Below are positions 29,024 through 37,549 of a stretch of 64,000 nt of DNA, piece by piece. This DNA is from Garicola koreensis (GTDB lineage: Bacteria > Actinomycetota > Actinomycetes > Actinomycetales > Micrococcaceae), in the NCBI RefSeq assembly GCF_014195445.1, contig NZ_JACIBT010000001.1:62001-126000 (forward strand), in the 5' to 3' direction. The translations under genes and the position numbers were made by a program. The notes beneath the pieces are model-generated. The model was not told where the DNA came from. It saw only the letters and a program-made list of their open reading frames with translations, and made no database searches. Position 1 is the stretch's first letter. Each line of letters opens with the position of its first letter.

Positions 29024-29230
29024 GTCGCCACCGTCACAAGTTTCGGCACTGCTATTGAGGCCGCGACCACGCTGATCACCATCGGTGATGATCCCGCATC
29101 GGCGGGGCTGGGGATGCTGGCCCTGCGCATCGCCCAAGGCACCGAACCTGTCGCCGCGATGGTGGACGTGGGCGTCTATGACCAAATCACCGCCATCACT
29201 AACCAGGCCGACATTGAGGAACCCGCATGA
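29024..29230 (+). pseudogene. C-terminal gene fragment, unidentified
   Basis: An open frame of 68 codons without a start, following TAG at 29021. It reads like a folded protein end (ATTLITIGDDPASAGLGMLA; VAAMVDVGVYDQITAITNQ). The stop overlaps the next ATG by 4 bp as in an operon. I do not recognise the family with confidence; the end of a transporter-binding protein is one possibility. Confidence 0.4.
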
Positions 29231-29328
29231 GCACCACGGCTACTGCTGCTGATGGAGGTGTATCACGGATGTTGGACGTACATGGGCCTGCCCGACCGGG
29301 TCGCAGTGTGGTCACACACCTGAGCTGA
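29227..29328 (+). pseudogene. N-terminal gene fragment, unidentified (33 codons)
   Basis: Starts with ATG overlapping the previous stop (ATGA) and reads MSTTATAADGGVSRMLDVHG before running into IS110-like sequence, where it ends. Probably the start of a gene cut by the IS110 insertion. Confidence 0.3.
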
Positions 29329-29702
29329 TGCAGCCCTTCGGTCTCGGGCGTGACACTGCCGCGCAGCTGTTAATCACCGCCGGTGACAAGCCAGCCCGGC
29401 TGCGCTCCGAGGCCGCTTTCGCTGCCCTGGCCGGGGCCTGCCCGGTCCCAGCATCCTCCGGCAAGACCAACCGGCATCGGCTGAACCGAGCTGGCGACCG
29501 TCAGGCGAACTCTGCGCTCTATCACGTGGTGATCGTATGGATCCGCTATGACCAGTCCACACGGGACTACGTTGAACGTCGCACCGAAGAAGGAAAAACC
29601 AAAATGGATACCATCCGCTGCCTGAAACGCTACCTCGTCCGCCAGCTCTACCCAGTCACCTGCCGCTCCCTCGCCGGCAGAACCCTCACCTCAAACACTT
29701 GA
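29310..29702 (+). pseudogene. IS110-family transposase, C-terminal remnant
   Basis: About 125 residues match the transposase_20 end of IS110 enzymes: TAAQLLITAGDKPARLRSEA, GACPVPASSGKTNRHRLNR, GDRQANSALYHVVIVW and the KTKMDTIRCLKRYLVRQLYP tail. Similarity extends a few codons upstream of ATG 29328. The N-terminal DEDD catalytic half is absent, so the element is dead. It marks the left edge of the island. The 173 bp after it (29703-29875) hold nothing I can identify. Confidence 0.8.
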
Positions 29703-29875
29703 CATTCGTCCATAGAAGTATCCGACCTGCGGGTGCCTCTATGAACGCACCGCTCCGAGGCCGATTCAGAGTGTGGTTGCCCGCATCGATGTCGCAGTCC
29801 TTCGTATAGATCACGGACCTTTCACATGAGCCATACACGCAACGGGGACGATAGTCATATGTGTCCTGCAGTGGG

Positions 29876-30715
29876 TTACCGACAGATCTGTTCCATATAA
29901 CCTAAGCCGGTAATACTTGATCGCACGCGTTCACCCTTGCGTAGGTAACGTTGAGGAACGCGGGCGAAGCCCACACCGGGCGGGGTGCCGGTAAACAGTA
30001 CGTCTCCGGGTAGCAATTCCACGACGGCAGAGAGCTCTTCTATGAGTTCCGCGACCCCGAACACCATGTCTGATACAGGTGAAGACTGCACAATCTCACC
30101 GTCGATTGTACATTGCACTACAGAATCCTCTTGAGCCATGAATTCATCGGGAGTGACTAGAACCGGACCGATCGGAGCGAAGCCGGCAAAGGATTTGCCA
30201 AGTGAGAATTGTGGGGGCTGTCCGCGGAATTGGACATCGCGATCGGAATAGTCCTGCCCGATGGTGAGACCCGCGACATGTTTCCAAGCGTTCTCCGCAG
30301 AAATACCCCGCCCCCCGTTTCCGATGACGGCGACCAGTTCGACCTCCCAATCCACCGAGTTGCTCGTCAGCGCCAAATCTCCGAACGGTTCAACTATCGA
30401 CGACTGGAACTTCGTGAACACAATCGGAAACTCAGGCACGGTGAATCCCGACTCGGCAGCGTGGTCTACGTAATTTAGGCCGATTGCGAGCACCTGCCTA
30501 GGTGCGGGCGAGATAGCCCCCAGGTCGTTCGATGACAGTCGGCCCATTTCGATTGCACCCGATCCGAACGGCTGGGCCCAGCGAAGAAAGTCACTCCATC
30601 TTGGATAAATCTCCTCGATATGCGGCGAGAACTCACCGCCACTTCGCTCGTGGATGTCAACGACTTCATGGGCGCCGAGCAAGAATGCCCGGCCTTTCTG
30701 CACATAAACCTTCAT
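29876..30715 (-). CDS. Fumarylacetoacetate hydrolase (FAH) family protein
   Basis: 279 aa. FAH-family enzymes cleave or decarboxylate beta-diketo or 2-oxo acids with a Mg/Mn site. The core motifs are visible: IGLNYVDHAAESG (about 78-90), the acidic ligands in DWEVELVAVIGNGGRGIS (about 123-140), GQDYSDRDVQFRG (about 154-166), SLGKSFAGFAPIGP (about 171-184) and LLPGDVLFTGTPPGVGF (about 238-254). Start ATG 30715 follows AGGAGA. It is downstream of the RidA/aldolase-like operon but 387 bp away, with its own promoter candidate. The substrate is probably a 2-oxo or acylpyruvate intermediate; this is inference. Confidence 0.85.
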   Translation of the reverse strand: MKVYVQKGRAFLLGAHEVVDIHERSGGEFSPHIEEIYPRWSDFLRWAQPFGSGAIEMGRLSSNDLGAISPAPRQVLAIGLNYVDHAAESGFTVPEFPIVFTKFQSSIVEPFGDLALTSNSVDWEVELVAVIGNGGRGISAENAWKHVAGLTIGQDYSDRDVQFRGQPPQFSLGKSFAGFAPIGPVLVTPDEFMAQEDSVVQCTIDGEIVQSSPVSDMVFGVAELIEELSAVVELLPGDVLFTGTPPGVGFARVPQRYLRKGERVRSSITGLGYMEQICR

Positions 30716-30752
30716 CGGTTCTCCTGTCGTTTCTAGATTCTCCACTTGGCGT

Positions 30753-30786
30753 ATCATAATTTGGGTCCACACCACGATAAGTGTGG
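30753..30786 (-). promoter_or_regulatory. Promoter and operator candidate of the FAH gene
   Basis: On the minus strand, TTATCG (30780-30775) and TATGAT (30758-30753) are separated by 16 bp. The inverted repeat CCACAC-N8-GTGTGG (30767-30786) covers the -35 box, as a repressor site would. Confidence 0.4.
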
Positions 30787-31102
30787 GCTAAATATGCTAT
30801 TCTACGGGCGCTAATTTGTTCCGGGCCGTGCATCCCCACTGACCGTAAATCCCATAGATCCGACAATCGATGCATTATTCGATGTGTGCCGTGGCGCCTC
30901 TAGCGGACTCAGACCCTAGGATCAGGTTCGGGAATCGTTCTAGCATTATTCGGTCACTATGCTTCAAGTCGGGAACAGAATTCGGAATCGCTGTTCGGAT
31001 TGTTCTGTTGCCCCACGGAACCATCAAGGGGAAACTAGGTCTCGCACACGATCGTCTGGAGGGTCGCGCGGTTGGAGAATACAGTTGCCCAACTACTTCA
31101 GA
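30787..31102. other. Gene-free AT-rich gap between RidA and FAH genes
   Basis: No convincing coding frame. It contains an imperfect inverted repeat, GGAACAGAA near 30973 and TTCTGTT near 31003, that could terminate the RidA transcript or bind a regulator. Confidence 0.35.
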
Positions 31103-31480
31103 CTATGCTTCTGGTTCAGCGACGATGGCGTCGATTTCTACATCGAATCCGCGTAGGTTCGCTTGGATCGTGGTGCGAACCGGGAACGGCTCGCTTAGGA
31201 ACTCCATGGCGATTTCATTGAACTCGGCGAAGTCGTCAAGAGTGTTCAGGTAGACGCTGTAGCGAACCGCGTTGTGTAGGCTCGTGCCGGCTGCTTGGGC
31301 GATTGTTTCAAGGTTATGGAATGTAGCCCGCACTTGGTCCGCGAACGTTCCACCGATGCGCTGACCGTTGGCGTCGAACGGTCCTTGGCCCGCGAGGAAG
31401 ACTAAGCCTTCGAACGCGACACCGGGCGAGTACGGTCCCACCGGGGGCGGAGCGAGTTCCGTTTTTATAGCCTTCAGCAT
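31103..31480 (-). CDS. RidA family protein (enamine/imine deaminase)
   Basis: 125 aa, a canonical RidA: APPPVGPYSPGVAFEGLVFL (about 10-29), HNAVRYSVYLNTLDDFAEFN (about 68-87) and the active-site Arg in FPVRTTIQA (about residue 101). It would hydrolyse 2-aminoacrylate or imines released by the PLP enzymes coded upstream in the same operon (D-threonine-aldolase-like, aminotransferase). Start 31480 follows AGGAGA. It is 74 bp downstream of the PLP gene. Base use is lower GC than the core RidA at 15.6 kb. Confidence 0.85.
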   Translation of the reverse strand: MLKAIKTELAPPPVGPYSPGVAFEGLVFLAGQGPFDANGQRIGGTFADQVRATFHNLETIAQAAGTSLHNAVRYSVYLNTLDDFAEFNEIAMEFLSEPFPVRTTIQANLRGFDVEIDAIVAEPEA

Positions 31481-31554
31481 GGGTTCTCCTCTGTTCGTTA
31501 GTTGTGCTCATGGGGTGTAATTCGTCGGTGAAAGACCTCGGCCGGCCCTTGCGT

Positions 31555-32667
31555 TCAGTGCCGACCCAGTGTCGCCCAGCGATCTACGACGAGACCGTTC
31601 TCGACAGCGAAGACTTGAGAGTGCATGTTTGTTACACCACATGCATGATTTGGACGGATCGAGACGAGGTCGCCTACGCGAAGTCCGACACTTCCTCGCA
31701 AAAAGCCGTGCTCCTCGTGCCCCGCAACGACGACACCGGGGCCAGAAGGGACGGTGCCGATCCGTCCATCGCCGTGCATGCTCGCGTCGCTACTCATCGC
31801 CTTTATACCAGCATCGATTAACACAGGCCCGCTTCGTTCAACACTGATGACACGGCTTAGCACCGTCATTGCGGTCTCGTCCGACGCGATGGTCCCGATG
31901 AAGACCTGATTCTCATCCCCATATATATAGGTGCCGGGACGGGCCTCTGTAATACCAGCCACTGTCGGCGCAGATTGTACCCCAGCGGTGGAGCCCACCG
32001 AAACGCTGTCCAACCCAATGCCTCCGGTGCGTATTTCCTCCGCCACCTCAGCTAGGAGTGCTCCGGCGGCTATCCCCGTGCGCTCTCGAAGAGCATGATC
32101 GGTTCCAACACCCTGCACATGGCCCTCATGCGTAAAAATGCCTTCTAGGTGGATGCCCGTCATCCGGGATAGTTCCTTGGCAACCTCGAGAGCCGCCTCA
32201 GGCTCCACGCCGGTTCTGTTAACACCCGTATCGACTTCTAATCGCACCTCGACCTCAATTCCACGCTCTGTGGCTGCGGTGGCGAGTGGCCGAGCAGCAG
32301 CAACGGAGTCGGGTCCGACGATCAATCGGGTTCGCTGGGCCAAATCGAGGGCTGCCGCTACCCTATACGGGCCGACTGTCGGATACGCCCAGAAGATGTC
32401 AGTGAACCCTGCGTCTGCCAAAGCGACCGCCTCTTGAGCAGTGGCCACGGTGTGCCCAGAGGCGCCGGCTTCGAGTTGAAGACCCGCAACCTGCGCGGAC
32501 TTGGTCGTCTTCCAGTGCGGACGGAGCGCAACATCAAGCTTGTCTGCATGTGCCGCCATTGCTGCAATGTTTCTCTGAACAGTCGGTAGGTCGATCAACA
32601 CAACCGGGCTCGGTAGATCTTCGACGCGCGCGCCAATGAAGTCATGATCAGTCATTAGTTTCGACAT
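31555..32667 (-). CDS. D-threonine aldolase / D-serine dehydratase-like PLP enzyme
   Basis: 370 aa of the alanine-racemase-N fold (DSD1/D-threonine aldolase type). PLP Lys is in ALRPHWKTTKSAQ (about residue 52). The C-terminal D-ser_dehydrat domain carries GHEEHGFLRG (about 310) and the metal-binding His/Cys of RPNHACGVTNM (about 340). These enzymes cleave D-3-hydroxyamino acids to glycine and aldehyde or deaminate D-serine. Start ATG 32667 is chosen for GAGG about 10 nt upstream; 32682 and 32655 are alternatives. It lies just downstream of a deletion scar with OppF and Gfo/Idh remains. Confidence 0.8.
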   Translation of the reverse strand: MSKLMTDHDFIGARVEDLPSPVVLIDLPTVQRNIAAMAAHADKLDVALRPHWKTTKSAQVAGLQLEAGASGHTVATAQEAVALADAGFTDIFWAYPTVGPYRVAAALDLAQRTRLIVGPDSVAAARPLATAATERGIEVEVRLEVDTGVNRTGVEPEAALEVAKELSRMTGIHLEGIFTHEGHVQGVGTDHALRERTGIAAGALLAEVAEEIRTGGIGLDSVSVGSTAGVQSAPTVAGITEARPGTYIYGDENQVFIGTIASDETAMTVLSRVISVERSGPVLIDAGIKAMSSDASMHGDGRIGTVPSGPGVVVAGHEEHGFLRGSVGLRVGDLVSIRPNHACGVTNMHSQVFAVENGLVVDRWATLGRH

Positions 32668-32678
32668 TCTTCGTGCCC

Positions 32679-32885
32679 TCATAGTAGGTCGAGAGGATAA
32701 TGGCAGGCAGTGGCTTTTCCAGCGCACAGCGTTCCGTAGCAAGCCAGCAGCGCATGCGGAAGCTGCAACCGTCGGCGGGATTCGCGGTCGACGGCAGATC
32801 TCCCTGCAAGACAATCTGCTCTCGTATGCCATGTGCTGATGCCGCCAACGCCGATGATCGCGACTCCTAGTGGCTGATTAGACAT
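32679..32885 (-). pseudogene. Fusion scar: Gfo/Idh N-terminus joined to OppF C-terminus
   Basis: From ATG 32885 the frame reads MSNQPLGVAIIGVGGISTWH, a Rossmann start of a Gfo/Idh oxidoreductase. A second minus frame then reads EQIVLQGDLPSTANPADGCS then FRMRCWLATERC, the C-terminal oligopeptide-transporter ATPase domain. Back in the first frame it ends TACHYPLDLL-stop, the usual OppF end. So one or more deletions joined the start of an oxidoreductase gene to the end of an oppF gene and shifted frames. It sits between the deacylase and PLP-enzyme genes. Confidence 0.7.
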
Positions 32886-34468
32886 GAGTTGCCCCTCTGG
32901 TTCGAGTTGGTCAGCACCGTGCCTGGGCGGGCTGTGGTGCCGGCCCTGTCGCGAAGTACGAGGGTGCCGTTGGTCATGACGTGGTCGAGCCCGACGGCCC
33001 AGGTGGCCGGAGAAGCGAACGTCGCTGCGGAATCGAACCGCGCATCCTCGATTACTGAGATGTCCGCCCGGTGCCCGGCTTCGATACGCGCGGTGATCCC
33101 GGCCCGCTCGCCTGGGCCCTCGGTCATGCGTCTTACAGCCTCGCCAATCCAGACACCTGCATCGCGCATGCGTCGATAGGATGCGGGAAATGCGCCCCAC
33201 GACCTAGGGTGGGCAACAGATGCTCGGTGCCCGAACCCAAGTGCAGATCCATCGGATGCGATGCTGACCCACGGTGTACGCATAGCCAGGTCGACATCGC
33301 TCCAGACACCGCTTTCCACAGCAACATCGACGTTTCCACCGCAATCGACCAGCAGCGCGGTGAGCCAACCCCATGGATCCGCATCGATGTCGCTGAGCGA
33401 CAACCCCACAGCATCAGGTCGTGCCGTTGCCTTCATGATGATGATCGAGTCAGTTGTATAGCCGGTTTCGCGGAACATGCGAGCGACATCTGACGGATTG
33501 GCTTTGGCCGTAGCCAGGACAGCGGACGGACCCTGCCCGCGCATTTCGCTCGGCAGCAGTTGTAGGAGTGTTGTATGTCCGTGCACGTAGGGGTACGAAT
33601 CTGCGGCGATGTCCTGTTCGAGACGAAGATCTTCGATGTACTCAAGTACATCCTGGAACGCGGTCCCGTAACCGATGCTGCGGAGATGAGAGATCTGAAG
33701 CCTGGCTCCCGCTTTGCGTGCTGGCAAGGCCACTTCATTGATAGCGCTGATGAGTGACGATGCCCGGTAGTCACTTAAGTGGACTGAGAGGACGCCGTCG
33801 TGCTTCGCGACGGTCTGGGCGATGCGCGTGAGCTCCGCGGTGGATGCCCCCTCGCCTGGCGCGTACATCAAGCCAAGGCTCACCCCGACGCACCCGGAAT
33901 CCATAGCCGTGTGCAGCTCACGGGTCATGCTGTCGAGCTCGTCATCGGCCAGAAAACGCCCCGCTTCGCCCGCAATGGCGAAACGCGCCGCGCCGTGTCC
34001 CAACTGCATCGCGACATTAGTAGCAGTGGGGGTACTTTCCAAGGCCTCACGCCAGCCCTGCACGTCGGTCCACGTCCAATCGAGATCGGGGACGACATCA
34101 ATGGTACTGATGACGCGTTTGAGACCAGCGCGGTCGCCACCCGACGGCGCGGGGCTCATTCCGCAGTTGCCGACGACCTCGGTAGTAATGCCCTGACCGA
34201 CGCGGCTTTCATTTCCCGGGTAGGCGATCAGACTGAGATCAGAATGACAGTGAATATCGACGAAACCCGGGGCGATTATGCGATCTACGCAATTCACGAC
34301 TTCTGCGTCGTACCCACTCTCAGGCCGCTGCTCGTACGGCACGACCGCCTCGATGACCTCACCTGAAACTACGACGTCTGCAGGTTGTAGATCGGCGCCG
34401 CTGCCGTCGGCGACGAGACCCCCAGTGAAAACTGTGCGTGTGTGTGCAGAGGTAGCCATGTCATGCAC
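32867..34468 (-). CDS. N-acyl-D-amino-acid deacylase (amidohydrolase superfamily)
   Basis: Hydrolyses N-acyl-D-amino acids to free D-amino acid and carboxylate. 533 aa. The metal site HxH is in APGFVDIHCHSDLSLIAYP (about 67-85), followed by GITTEVVGNCGMSPAP (about 93-108), whose Cys is a ligand in D-aminoacylases. Further ligands are in LQISHLRSIGYG (about 257) and the late Asp in VSIASDGSALGFGH (about 404). Start ATG 34468 overlaps the aminotransferase stop by 8 bp; ATG 34459 is possible. Central to the predicted island pathway; specificity cannot be read from sequence. Confidence 0.88.
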   Translation of the reverse strand: MHDMATSAHTRTVFTGGLVADGSGADLQPADVVVSGEVIEAVVPYEQRPESGYDAEVVNCVDRIIAPGFVDIHCHSDLSLIAYPGNESRVGQGITTEVVGNCGMSPAPSGGDRAGLKRVISTIDVVPDLDWTWTDVQGWREALESTPTATNVAMQLGHGAARFAIAGEAGRFLADDELDSMTRELHTAMDSGCVGVSLGLMYAPGEGASTAELTRIAQTVAKHDGVLSVHLSDYRASSLISAINEVALPARKAGARLQISHLRSIGYGTAFQDVLEYIEDLRLEQDIAADSYPYVHGHTTLLQLLPSEMRGQGPSAVLATAKANPSDVARMFRETGYTTDSIIIMKATARPDAVGLSLSDIDADPWGWLTALLVDCGGNVDVAVESGVWSDVDLAMRTPWVSIASDGSALGFGHRASVAHPRSWGAFPASYRRMRDAGVWIGEAVRRMTEGPGERAGITARIEAGHRADISVIEDARFDSAATFASPATWAVGLDHVMTNGTLVLRDRAGTTARPGTVLTNSNQRGNSCLISH

Positions 34469-35849
34469 GCTTCCCTAAGTCTTCAAAGAGTCCTTCGCGA
34501 GCCATTTGGCCGAGCACCTCATCCGCCTGTGACAAGGTGCGGTCGATGTCCTCGTCGGTGTGCGCGAGAGAGATGTGATTACGTTTCAGCGCCATCGGAT
34601 ACATGAACGATCCCTTGTCGATCATGCGGCGATGAAATGTCTCATAGCTGGCGTCGTTGTTGTGCAACAGGTCGCGATAGCCCTGGACCTCACGGTCGAG
34701 GAAGTAGGTCACGAAAATTGAGCCGATACCGGAGACAACTGCTGGGATTCCGTGTTCCGTGGTGATGGAGCGAAGCCCCTCGCGCATCCTGTCGCCAAGT
34801 CTGTAAACGTGTTCGTAAAACCCAACCTTAGGGTCTCGCAGTACTTTGATGGTCGCGATGGCCGCCGCCATCGACACCGCGTTGCCGTTGAAGGTACCAG
34901 CGAGCATCACAGCGCCTCCCGTCGGGGTGAAGTGCTGCATTACCTCTGCGGACCCAGCGAGGCCGGCAACCGGATAGCCGTTACCCATAGCCTTACCGAA
35001 AGTTGTGAGGTCTGGGGTGACGCCGCAGAGCTCCTGATACCCGCCGATTGCATGCCTGAACCCCGTGATCACCTCGTCGAAAACTAATAGCGAGCCGTTT
35101 TTCGTCGTGAGAGAACGTAGTCCTTCTAGGAACGCCTGTTCGGGGATAAGTGAGCCCACATTATGGGGGACGGGCTCAATGATCACCGCAGCGATCCGGT
35201 CTGGGTATTGATCGAACAGCTCCTCGACGCTTGCTAAGTCGTTAAACTCGGCGATCAACGTGTGGTTCAAAGCGTCGTTAAGAATTCCGCTGGAGTTCGG
35301 GTCGAATTTCCATGCGTGCTCGGGGCTTGAGATCACGTTTCGAGCGATCGCGTCATAGGAGCCGTGAAAGCAGCCCTGAAACTTCACGATGAGGTCGCGA
35401 CCAGTTGTGCCTCGCGCGAGACGGATTGCCTGCAGAACCGACTCTGAACCGCTCATTGTCGAGATCACCATCTCCGCCGAAGGAATAGCGTCAATGGTCA
35501 GTTCGGCCGCCTCGACTTCCAGGTCCGTAGTGCCAAGTCCGACGAGATCCATGTCACGAATCGCTTCGGTGATCGCACCATTGACGCGTTCGTCCGCATG
35601 CCCGAGAAGGATCGCGCCGAAGGCTGCATGGTAGTCCGTGTAGACGCGTCCATCCGCATCAGTGATCGTCGAGCCCTTGGCAGAAGAGAATGCCCATGGG
35701 GATCCAATCGCCCGCGTCGCTGAGTTCACCCCTCCGGGAATGATCGCAGAGGCTCGCCCTGCTAGCTCTCGGGCGCGACTCGTCGTCGAGTCGCGCTGTG
35801 GTCCGATGGTCGTTGTGGTGTTGGACATGGGGATACTTGGTCCGTTCAT
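34461..35849 (-). CDS. Class III aminotransferase, glutamate-1-semialdehyde aminotransferase-like
   Basis: 462 aa PLP enzyme of fold type I. Seen are GGVNSATRAI (about 39), TMSGSESVLQAIRLAR for PLP phosphate (about 131), LLVFDEVITGFR with the PLP Asp (about 253) and the Schiff-base Lys in TFGKAMGNGYPVAGLAG (about 284). It resembles GSA-2,1-aminomutase but sits in a catabolic operon, not with heme genes, so it is probably an amino-acid or amine transaminase or mutase. ATG 35849 lies 10 bp after the amidohydrolase stop; ATG 35828 is an alternative. Neither has a strong ribosome-binding site. Confidence 0.82.
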   Translation of the reverse strand: MNGPSIPMSNTTTTIGPQRDSTTSRARELAGRASAIIPGGVNSATRAIGSPWAFSSAKGSTITDADGRVYTDYHAAFGAILLGHADERVNGAITEAIRDMDLVGLGTTDLEVEAAELTIDAIPSAEMVISTMSGSESVLQAIRLARGTTGRDLIVKFQGCFHGSYDAIARNVISSPEHAWKFDPNSSGILNDALNHTLIAEFNDLASVEELFDQYPDRIAAVIIEPVPHNVGSLIPEQAFLEGLRSLTTKNGSLLVFDEVITGFRHAIGGYQELCGVTPDLTTFGKAMGNGYPVAGLAGSAEVMQHFTPTGGAVMLAGTFNGNAVSMAAAIATIKVLRDPKVGFYEHVYRLGDRMREGLRSITTEHGIPAVVSGIGSIFVTYFLDREVQGYRDLLHNNDASYETFHRRMIDKGSFMYPMALKRNHISLAHTDEDIDRTLSQADEVLGQMAREGLFEDLGKRA

Positions 35850-35859
35850 TTCTGGTTGG

Positions 35860-36723
35860 TCATTTACTGGGATTCGTGAGTCCGAGCAGGTTTAATGCAT
35901 CCTGGCTGATCACGGATTCGATCGTGTCCTCGGTTACGTACGGCAGGTTGCCTGCTCGGAAACCACCGATGCTCCTGAAGTTCTGCAGCGCTTTGCTTGG
36001 GCTCCACAGCGGATAGTCGGAACCGAACAGCAGCTTGTCAACAGTTCTCCATTCTTGTGCCCCAACGAGAGCGAAGAATGCGTCCATAGGCCGTGAAGGC
36101 ACACCCGAGACGTCGGCGAACACATTTGGGTTCTTACGCAATACGACGTTCGTGTCTCGTTGCCATGGATGCCCCATGTGCGCCATGATCTGCACTAGAT
36201 TCGGGTGGCGGCGGGCGACCTCATCGACGACCAGCGGCTGAGTGACCGAAAGACGCCCGATAGGGCTGGGCGTAGCACCCATATGCCAAAGAACAACCAT
36301 CCCGTTGGCGGCAAGAATCGTGTAAAACTCGTCGAATTCATCCGAAAGGGGGTCAAAGAGCGCCAACACGGGATAGAGTTTCACCCCCTGAAAGCCGAGC
36401 GAGATCGCTTCTTCGAGTTGCTCACGCCAGTCGGCATCCAGCGGATCGATCGAGGCGAACGGGATTGTCGGGGTCTCCAGCTTGCTGACGAAGTCGGCAA
36501 CGAAAGAGTTTGGCGTGCGGACCCCGGCCTGGGATGCGGCCAAGCCGAACGTGATAGCGATGTCGATACCGCCCTCGCGCATAGCTGTGTCGAAGTCTTC
36601 GGGGCTAACTACCGGGTAAGGCGTACCGCCGTATGCAGGGGCCCAGTGCTCCCTATGCTCGTTTCCCCAATGTTCGGGCTGGTGGCAGTGCGTATGCACG
36701 TCGATAATCATGTGATTCCCCAT
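35860..36723 (-). CDS. Amidohydrolase family 2 (TIM-barrel metal hydrolase or decarboxylase)
   Basis: 287 aa. Amidohydrolase_2 (PF04909-type) motifs: IIDVHTHCHQPEHW with the HxH ligands (about 6-19), QGVKLYPVLALFDP (about 115), VVLWHMGATPSP (about 143), IMAHMGHPWQRD (about 180) and the late Asp in KLLFGSDYPLWSP (about 233). Members include 2-pyrone-4,6-dicarboxylate lactonase and ACMSD-like decarboxylases. It overlaps iclR by 16 bp, so it is the second gene of the leftward operon. Substrate unknown. Confidence 0.82.
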   Translation of the reverse strand: MGNHMIIDVHTHCHQPEHWGNEHREHWAPAYGGTPYPVVSPEDFDTAMREGGIDIAITFGLAASQAGVRTPNSFVADFVSKLETPTIPFASIDPLDADWREQLEEAISLGFQGVKLYPVLALFDPLSDEFDEFYTILAANGMVVLWHMGATPSPIGRLSVTQPLVVDEVARRHPNLVQIMAHMGHPWQRDTNVVLRKNPNVFADVSGVPSRPMDAFFALVGAQEWRTVDKLLFGSDYPLWSPSKALQNFRSIGGFRAGNLPYVTEDTIESVISQDALNLLGLTNPSK

Positions 36724-37514
36724 CGAGTTCGTACGGATTCCAAAGCCTCGTTAAGGCGTGGCAAATTCGCAATTCTGTGTGCAGTTTGACGGAGGTCCTC
36801 GACGATTCGTGACACGTCAGTCTCGGGCATCTCCCCGAGCGGCCCCGAGACGCTAAGGGCAATGTCGAAGGGAGCTCCGGTCGGGACCAGAACAGCCAGG
36901 CAGCGCACACCACGATTTCGCTCCTGATCATCCACACTGAAGCCGTGTTTACGCACACGCTCTAGTTCTACGTCGAGTCGTGCTCGCGAGGTGAGGGTTC
37001 GCGGCGTAAAGCTCTGCCAAGTCTTCTCCGGTGGAAGATGTTGATCTAGGTTATCGGCTTCAAGCCGGGAGAGAAGCATTTTGCCAAGACCCGTGCAATA
37101 GGTGTGGTCAAGAAATCCGCCGACTGCAATACGCAACGCACGGGCCGGTTCTTCCACACACAGGTGCAATACAGACTGTCCTTGCAACACCCCCATGTTG
37201 GCGGTGAATCCTAAATCGTCTGCCAAAGACTTGAGTGTGTTTGAAACTAAGTCCTCAAACTCGACTGTTTCGGCGGACTCTGCGATCTCGAAGATGCTGG
37301 ACCCGATTGCGTACAGCGGCAGAGTTCCGGATTTCGCCACGAACCTCTCCTCTTCCATGACCGAAAGTAAACGGAGAAGCGTGGGCTTTGGAAGATCCAT
37401 GGTTTTCGCGAGGTCTGCGAGCGACATCGGGGCCTGGGTCTGACCTAGCACACGCAATGCCGTCAGGGCGCGGGTTAAGCCCTGCGAATGATACGACTGT
37501 GCGTTTGATGGCAT
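36708..37514 (-). CDS. IclR-family transcriptional regulator
   Basis: 268 aa. An N-terminal winged HTH (about 10-72; SLADLAKTMDLPKPTLLRLL is the helix-turn-helix) joins the IclR effector domain (about 90-255; GGFLDHTYCTGLGKMLLSRL, GFSVDDQERNRGVRCLAVLV). It is the first gene of the leftward catabolic operon and probably controls both divergent operons in response to a pathway metabolite. The start is strongly supported: TTGACA, a 17-bp spacer and TAATGA end 6 nt before ATG 37514, a leaderless layout. An inverted-repeat operator fills the spacer, predicting autoregulation. Confidence 0.9.
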   Translation of the reverse strand: MPSNAQSYHSQGLTRALTALRVLGQTQAPMSLADLAKTMDLPKPTLLRLLSVMEEERFVAKSGTLPLYAIGSSIFEIAESAETVEFEDLVSNTLKSLADDLGFTANMGVLQGQSVLHLCVEEPARALRIAVGGFLDHTYCTGLGKMLLSRLEADNLDQHLPPEKTWQSFTPRTLTSRARLDVELERVRKHGFSVDDQERNRGVRCLAVLVPTGAPFDIALSVSGPLGEMPETDVSRIVEDLRQTAHRIANLPRLNEALESVRTRWGIT

Positions 37515-37520
37515 ACTCGA

Positions 37521-37549
37521 TCATTACGTGGAACGACGTTCCATGTCAA
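37521..37549 (-). promoter_or_regulatory. iclR promoter with operator inside the spacer
   Basis: Minus strand: -35 TTGACA (37549-37544), 17-bp spacer, -10 TAATGA (37526-37521), then 6 nt to ATG 37514. The spacer holds TGGAACGACGTTCCA (37529-37543), a perfect inverted repeat with 6-bp arms and a 3-nt centre. It can be read as 10-bp arms ACGTGGAACG/CGTTCCATGT around one base, with one mismatch. The TGGAA/TTCCA pattern is known for IclR-type sites. Confidence 0.75.

Noticed and set aside
34461-35849. Heme biosynthesis hemL as the identity of the GSA-AT-like gene
   Set aside because: Similarity is to the wider class-III family; the operon is catabolic, lies in an island and has no other heme genes.
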